A DNA stretch of 9,302 nt. Origin: Clostridiales bacterium (GTDB lineage: Bacteria > Bacillota_A > Clostridia > Lachnospirales > Bianqueaceae). Within the stretch, counting starts at the first letter, position 1, and each line of letters opens with the position of its first letter. Shown piece after piece: positions 6,653 to 9,302 of this stretch. The notes below the pieces were generated by a model, which made no database searches, was not told the origin of the DNA, and saw nothing but the letters and a program-made list of their open reading frames with translations. A program made the translations under genes and the position numbers. The stretch lies in the NCBI GenBank assembly GCA_019423265.1, contig JAHZBS010000086.1, forward strand, positions 1-9,302, written 5' to 3'.

Positions 6653-7732
6653 TTATTGCCGCCCGGTTTGTTTCACCTTAGCAAATAAAACAGGACTTTT
6701 TTGCTTTGCTGCATACATTACAGCACCAAGTGCCAGACATCCGCCAGCCCACCGCTTTCTAACTGGATACAACATCCAGCGAAGTATCCGCTCTGACGGA
6801 TGGATTCCCCCCAATATGTCCCGAAAAAAAGCATCCTGAAATCGCGCCTGCACCCATGTCTTCTGCTCTTTTCTGCTCATGCCAGATTCCTTCTGACGGT
6901 TTCGGCAGATCGCAGAGTAAAAATACCGCAAATACAGCTCACCCAGAATTTCGCGGCTCTTTCCCTTATATTCGCCCCAGCGCTGTAATTGCTCTTTTAC
7001 CATTCGAATTCTCGTCTCATGCAGGGAAAAATAGTCGGCCACAAATTTATCGGTCAGGCTTCCCTTCATCCGCTTTGCATAATGATACGGCGTGCAATCC
7101 AGGTAAGTACAGGAATCAATGGATTCAAAAAAACGAACATTGAACTCAATGTCTTCAATCAGGGTAACGGACGAAAATGACAGCTGTTGCGCCTGGATAT
7201 GCTCACGGGAATAGAATTTATTCCAGGCATATCCATAGAGGCCCGCCCGCTCTAGAGCCGCCACCTTTTTGTGGACTTCTTTTGCCGTCTTGGCGGTCCA
7301 CCCCGGCACTGTTACCGGTATTGTCTTTTTAAGGACCCCATTCTCGTAGTATTCCTCAAGCAATCCGATCATAATGACTTTTGCCGGATACGTCTGGATC
7401 GACGCGCTGACCCGCTCAAATAGATCCTGATCAATCCAATCGTCTGAGTCCATATAATAGAGATATCGCCCTCGGGCCACTGCGGCTCCCGTATTGCGCG
7501 CCGCCCCGAGCCCTTCATTTTTTGGTTTGTGTAGAACCTGAACTTTTTCATACTGCCTTGCATATGCATCACAAAGAGCCGGACAGTTGTCCGGCGATTC
7601 ATCGTCCACCAGTATGAGCTCAAAGTCTTGAAATGTCTGTGCCAGCACGCTTTCCACTGCGGACGGGAGATAGGGCTCGACTTTGTACACCGGCATGATA
7701 ACGCTTATCAGGGGACTGTGATCGGACTTCAT
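6653..7732 (-). CDS. Family 2 glycosyltransferase
   Basis: This 359-residue GT-A enzyme transfers a sugar from a nucleotide donor to the growing lipid-linked repeat unit at the inner membrane face. The N-terminal domain is typical: PLISVIMPVYKVEPYL (7-22), VDDESPDN with Asp43-Asp44 for nucleotide binding, KNEGLGAARNTGAAVARG (71-88), and the metal-binding DSDDW at 95-99. The C-terminal half (about 180-359) is less conserved and helical, with a mildly hydrophobic, basic-flanked stretch near 330-350 that may touch the membrane. ATG 7732 lies 5 bases after the stop of the sugar transferase gene and has no good ribosome site of its own (a GGGGG run is 13 bases away), which suggests translational coupling. 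Donor and acceptor sugars cannot be read from the sequence. The GT2 assignment is secure. Confidence 0.93.
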   Translation of the reverse strand: MKSDHSPLISVIMPVYKVEPYLPSAVESVLAQTFQDFELILVDDESPDNCPALCDAYARQYEKVQVLHKPKNEGLGAARNTGAAVARGRYLYYMDSDDWIDQDLFERVSASIQTYPAKVIMIGLLEEYYENGVLKKTIPVTVPGWTAKTAKEVHKKVAALERAGLYGYAWNKFYSREHIQAQQLSFSSVTLIEDIEFNVRFFESIDSCTYLDCTPYHYAKRMKGSLTDKFVADYFSLHETRIRMVKEQLQRWGEYKGKSREILGELYLRYFYSAICRNRQKESGMSRKEQKTWVQARFQDAFFRDILGGIHPSERILRWMLYPVRKRWAGGCLALGAVMYAAKQKSPVLFAKVKQTGRQ

Positions 7733-7737
7733 TTCTG

Positions 7738-8418
7738 TCAGCGAGCCCCCTTACCGGTCAGTGTTACCCAGACCGTCTGCATTAAGATTTTGACATCCAG
7801 GAAAACATTTTGATTCCAAATATACTCCAAATCATACCGCAGCTTCTCCTCAGGTGAAATATCATACCCGCCATTGACCTGCGCTAGCCCTGTCAAGCCC
7901 GGCTTTACCATAAGCCGGTTCGTAAATCCAGGAATCTCGCTCTCAAAGTGATCGGTCAGTTCCGGCCGCTCCGGCCGTGGGCCGATCAAGCTCATATCGC
8001 CCTTTAAAATATTGAAAAATTGAGGAAGTTCATCTAAGTGGGTTCTGCGCAAAAACCGGCCAATTTTGGTCACGCGCTGGTCATCCTTAGCTGCCCATTG
8101 CGCGCCATCTTTCTCTGCATCGGTCCTCATGGTGCGCAGCTTATAAATTTGAAATGGCCGTTTGTCCTGTCCAAGTCGCGTCTGGCGATAGACGATGGGG
8201 CCACCGTCCTCCAATTTAATCAAAAGTCCACAGACGGCCATGGGTATAAAGCCCACCGCACAGCCAACAGCCGATACTAGAATATCCGTGCCCCGTTTAA
8301 CCGATGTATAACCCCACCGTTTGTCTCGCGTCCGCGCCTCTTTCTTATAGAGAGGCGCCACGTTTGTCTTCCACTCATAGACTGCCATATACTCATCTCC
8401 AATCAAACCAATTTTCAT
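7738..8418 (-). CDS. Initiating sugar transferase (undecaprenyl-phosphate sugar-1-P transferase)
   Basis: This enzyme of 226 residues starts glycan assembly by moving a sugar 1-phosphate from a UDP-sugar to undecaprenyl phosphate at the cytoplasmic membrane face. It is the short monotopic PglC-like form of the bacterial sugar transferase family: a cytoplasmic N-terminus of about 43 residues, one hydrophobic, proline-broken (likely re-entrant) segment at about 44-68, then GGPIVYRQTRLGQ, FQIYKLRTM, THLDELPQF with the catalytic Asp129-Glu130 pair, GDMSLIGPRPERPE, and KPGLTGLAQVNG. Two starts have good ribosome sites: ATG 8418 (GAGGGA, 6 bases) and ATG 8388 (GGAG, 8 bases). The upstream one is used here; two in-frame TTG codons precede it. 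It is the first gene of the leftward operon, driven by the promoter at 8501-8529. Which sugar is transferred (for example glucose, galactose or N-acetylated sugars) is unknown. Confidence 0.93.
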   Translation of the reverse strand: MKIGLIGDEYMAVYEWKTNVAPLYKKEARTRDKRWGYTSVKRGTDILVSAVGCAVGFIPMAVCGLLIKLEDGGPIVYRQTRLGQDKRPFQIYKLRTMRTDAEKDGAQWAAKDDQRVTKIGRFLRRTHLDELPQFFNILKGDMSLIGPRPERPELTDHFESEIPGFTNRLMVKPGLTGLAQVNGGYDISPEEKLRYDLEYIWNQNVFLDVKILMQTVWVTLTGKGAR

Positions 8419-8474
8419 CAACAATCCCTCAATCGCCCGCTACTCTATCTCTCTGTGTATTTACAGGATTCCCG

Positions 8475-8491
8475 TTATTGGACTCCAATAA
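8475..8491. promoter_or_regulatory. 17-bp perfect dyad just downstream of the operon's likely +1
   Basis: TTATTGGA and TCCAATAA flank one central base, forming a perfect 17-bp palindrome. It begins a few bases after the expected transcription start of the glycan operon, a common place for a repressor to block RNA polymerase. The 9-mer CCGTTATTG at its left edge (8472-8480) recurs at 8496-8504, over the -10 region. The regulator is unknown. As RNA it could also make a 7-bp hairpin with a 3-base loop. Confidence 0.55.
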
Positions 8492-8500
8492 ACATCCGTT

Positions 8501-8529
8501 ATTGTAATGGATATTCCATCCAATGTCAA
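8501..8529 (-). promoter_or_regulatory. Near-consensus sigma-A promoter of the glycan operon
   Basis: On the minus strand a perfect -35 box TTGACA (8529-8524) is followed, after exactly 17 bases, by the -10 box TACAAT (8506-8501). The expected start is near 8494, leaving a leader of about 76 bases before ATG 8418. The spacer contains a perfect dyad and another dyad follows the start, so the promoter is intrinsically strong but probably repressed or controlled. Confidence 0.85.
8507..8519. promoter_or_regulatory. 13-bp dyad inside the promoter spacer
   Basis: ATGGA and TCCAT flank three bases (ATGGATATTCCAT on the plus strand). The dyad occupies most of the 17-base gap between the -35 and -10 boxes. 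A protein bound here would compete with, or distort the DNA for, RNA polymerase. It differs in sequence from the downstream dyad but shares the TGGA/TCCA core. Confidence 0.5.
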
Positions 8530-8661
8530 TTAGATTACGAAAATTGAAAGGTTTCCGGGCGATGTTTAAGTTTTATGAAAAGAAAATTTCATATCATATT
8601 TACATTTACACCTCCCCCCTTTCCTATTTCTTGTTCCGCTTTGCGCTTGTTCCTATAGGAT
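8530..8661. other. Intergenic stretch without a gene, with an orphan Shine-Dalgarno site
   Basis: Between the glycan promoter and the galE terminator no credible coding region is seen. The minus strand carries AAAGGGGGGAGGTGT (8622-8608) with GGAGG at 8615-8611, and an ATG at 8605 after 5 bases, but the next codon is TAA. Two further ATGs open only 2- and 6-codon frames. The rest is AT-rich and could help the promoter as an UP-like element, though no defined site is visible. Confidence 0.5.
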
Positions 8662-8700
8662 AAAAAAAGACGGGCAAGAAGCCATCACTTCCCACTCGTC
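8662..8700 (-). terminator. Rho-independent terminator of galE
   Basis: Read leftward, GACGAGTGGGAAG (8700-8688) pairs with CTTCTTGCCCGTC (8681-8669) across a 6-base loop, with one mismatch and three G-U pairs, followed by seven T (8668-8662). On the plus strand the wobble pairs become mismatches and the following T run is shorter, so it is built for leftward transcripts. It starts about 33 bases after the galE stop codon. Confidence 0.88.
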
Positions 8701-8733
8701 CTTTTTCTGTCCCCGCACAGAACACTTTCTCGA

Positions 8734-9302
8734 TTATAAACCATTGGGATTCTTTTGAACGAAATTCCAACTATCCCTGCACATTTGCGCCAGGTCAAGG
8801 GTCGCCCTCCACCCAAGCTCCGTAGCGGCCTTCTCCGGATCCGCGTAGCATTCCGCGATATCGCCGGGACGCCTGGGATCCACGACGTAGGGCACCGATT
8901 GCCCGCTGGCTTTCTCGTAGGCTTTCACCACATCCAGCACGCTGTAGCCCACGCCAGTCCCAAGATTGTATGCCTCCACTCCCGTGCTCTTCATCACCTT
9001 TTCCACAGCCTTGATGTGACCGAGGGCTAAGTCCACCACATGGATATAGTCGCGAACCCCGGTACCGTCCTTCGTCGGGTAATCATCGCCAAATACATGC
9101 AGCTTCTCCAGCTGTCCACCTGCAACCTTTGCAATATAAGGCACCAAGTTATTGGGGATCCCGTTGGGATCTTCCCCCAGCAGGCCGCTGGCATGGGCCC
9201 CGATGGGATTGAAGTAGCGCAGCAGAGCGATGCTCCACTCCGCGTCTGAGACATGGACATCCTCCAAAATCCGCTCGATCATCAACTTCGTGCTCCCGTA
9301 TG
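8734..9302 (-). CDS. galE: UDP-glucose 4-epimerase, C-terminal part (5' end outside window)
   Basis: GalE interconverts UDP-glucose and UDP-galactose with bound NAD, in the cytoplasm. About 189 of the usual 330-340 residues are present. The catalytic Tyr-x-x-x-Lys sits right at the edge as YGSTK (Tyr at 9300-9298, Lys at 9288-9286), followed by LMIERIL. Then come [88 protein letters not shown] and the terminal [15 protein letters not shown], all standard for GalE. The frame is open to the right edge, so the TTG/ATG codons at 9285-9280 are internal. It can supply galactose donors for the glycan operon just downstream, but it has its own terminator and is a separate transcription unit; general galactose metabolism is equally possible. 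Confidence 0.95.
   Translation of the reverse strand, partial: YGSTKLMIERILEDVHVSDAEWSIALLRYFNPIGAHASGLLGEDPNGIPNNLVPYIAKVAGGQLEKLHVFGDDYPTKDGTGVRDYIHVVDLALGHIKAVEKVMKSTGVEAYNLGTGVGYSVLDVVKAYEKASGQSVPYVVDPRRPGDIAECYADPEKAATELGWRATLDLAQMCRDSWNFVQKNPNGL

Noticed and set aside
8608..8627. Plus-strand ACACCTCCCCCCTTTCCTA resembling the 3' tail of 16S rRNA
   Set aside because: The expected upstream 16S bases (GGCTGGAT) are absent and extra C bases interrupt the match; it is simply the complement of the orphan Shine-Dalgarno-like run.
8705..8722. TTCTGT/ACAGAA 6-bp inverted repeat between galE and its terminator
   Set aside because: Short stem with no T tract in the transcribed direction; the hairpin at 8669-8700 explains termination.

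Overview
The window looks like the chromosome of a Gram-positive anaerobe of the Clostridia, most likely an Oscillospiraceae- or Lachnospiraceae-type gut bacterium. This is inference from four things: the ClpB sequence type, a sortase-type cell-wall anchor, a secreted cysteine-rich module that I associate with gut Clostridia, and Gram-positive-style Shine-Dalgarno sites, some serving TTG starts. I see no rRNA, tRNA, CRISPR array, insertion sequence or phage gene.

The left half reads rightward. It opens inside clpB, of which only the C-terminal part of the second AAA+ domain is present, closed by a rho-independent terminator at 717-752. An AT-rich gap with small inverted repeats follows. Next come two genes for exported proteins: a 578-residue wall-anchored surface protein (1035-2771) and, 55 bases later, a secreted right-handed beta-helix protein resembling GH141-type carbohydrate-active enzymes (2827-5025). 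No terminator separates the two, so they are probably one transcript. It ends at a perfect 17-bp stem terminator (5075-5124).

The right half reads leftward. A partial galE (UDP-glucose 4-epimerase) enters from the right edge and stops at 8734, followed by its own terminator. A 240-base regulatory gap then holds a near-consensus sigma-A promoter (TTGACA, 17 bases, TACAAT) with one perfect dyad in its spacer and a second just past the likely +1. This promoter drives a compact exopolysaccharide or capsule operon. An initiating sugar-phosphate transferase loads the first sugar onto undecaprenyl phosphate, a GT2 glycosyltransferase extends it, and a Wzy/O-antigen-ligase-type membrane protein polymerises or transfers the chain. 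The first two genes are 5 bases apart, but a 141-base gap before the polymerase gene is packed with inverted repeats and a possible pseudoknot, and may control polymerase expression.

Together the window is a cell-surface region: sugar nucleotide supply (galE), glycan assembly (three genes) and two exported proteins, one wall-bound and one probably sugar-active. No flippase, chain-length regulator or further glycosyltransferase is present, so the glycan pathway must be completed elsewhere. The most useful leads are the structured gap 6512-6652, the dyad-covered promoter at 8475-8529, and the beta-helix protein.
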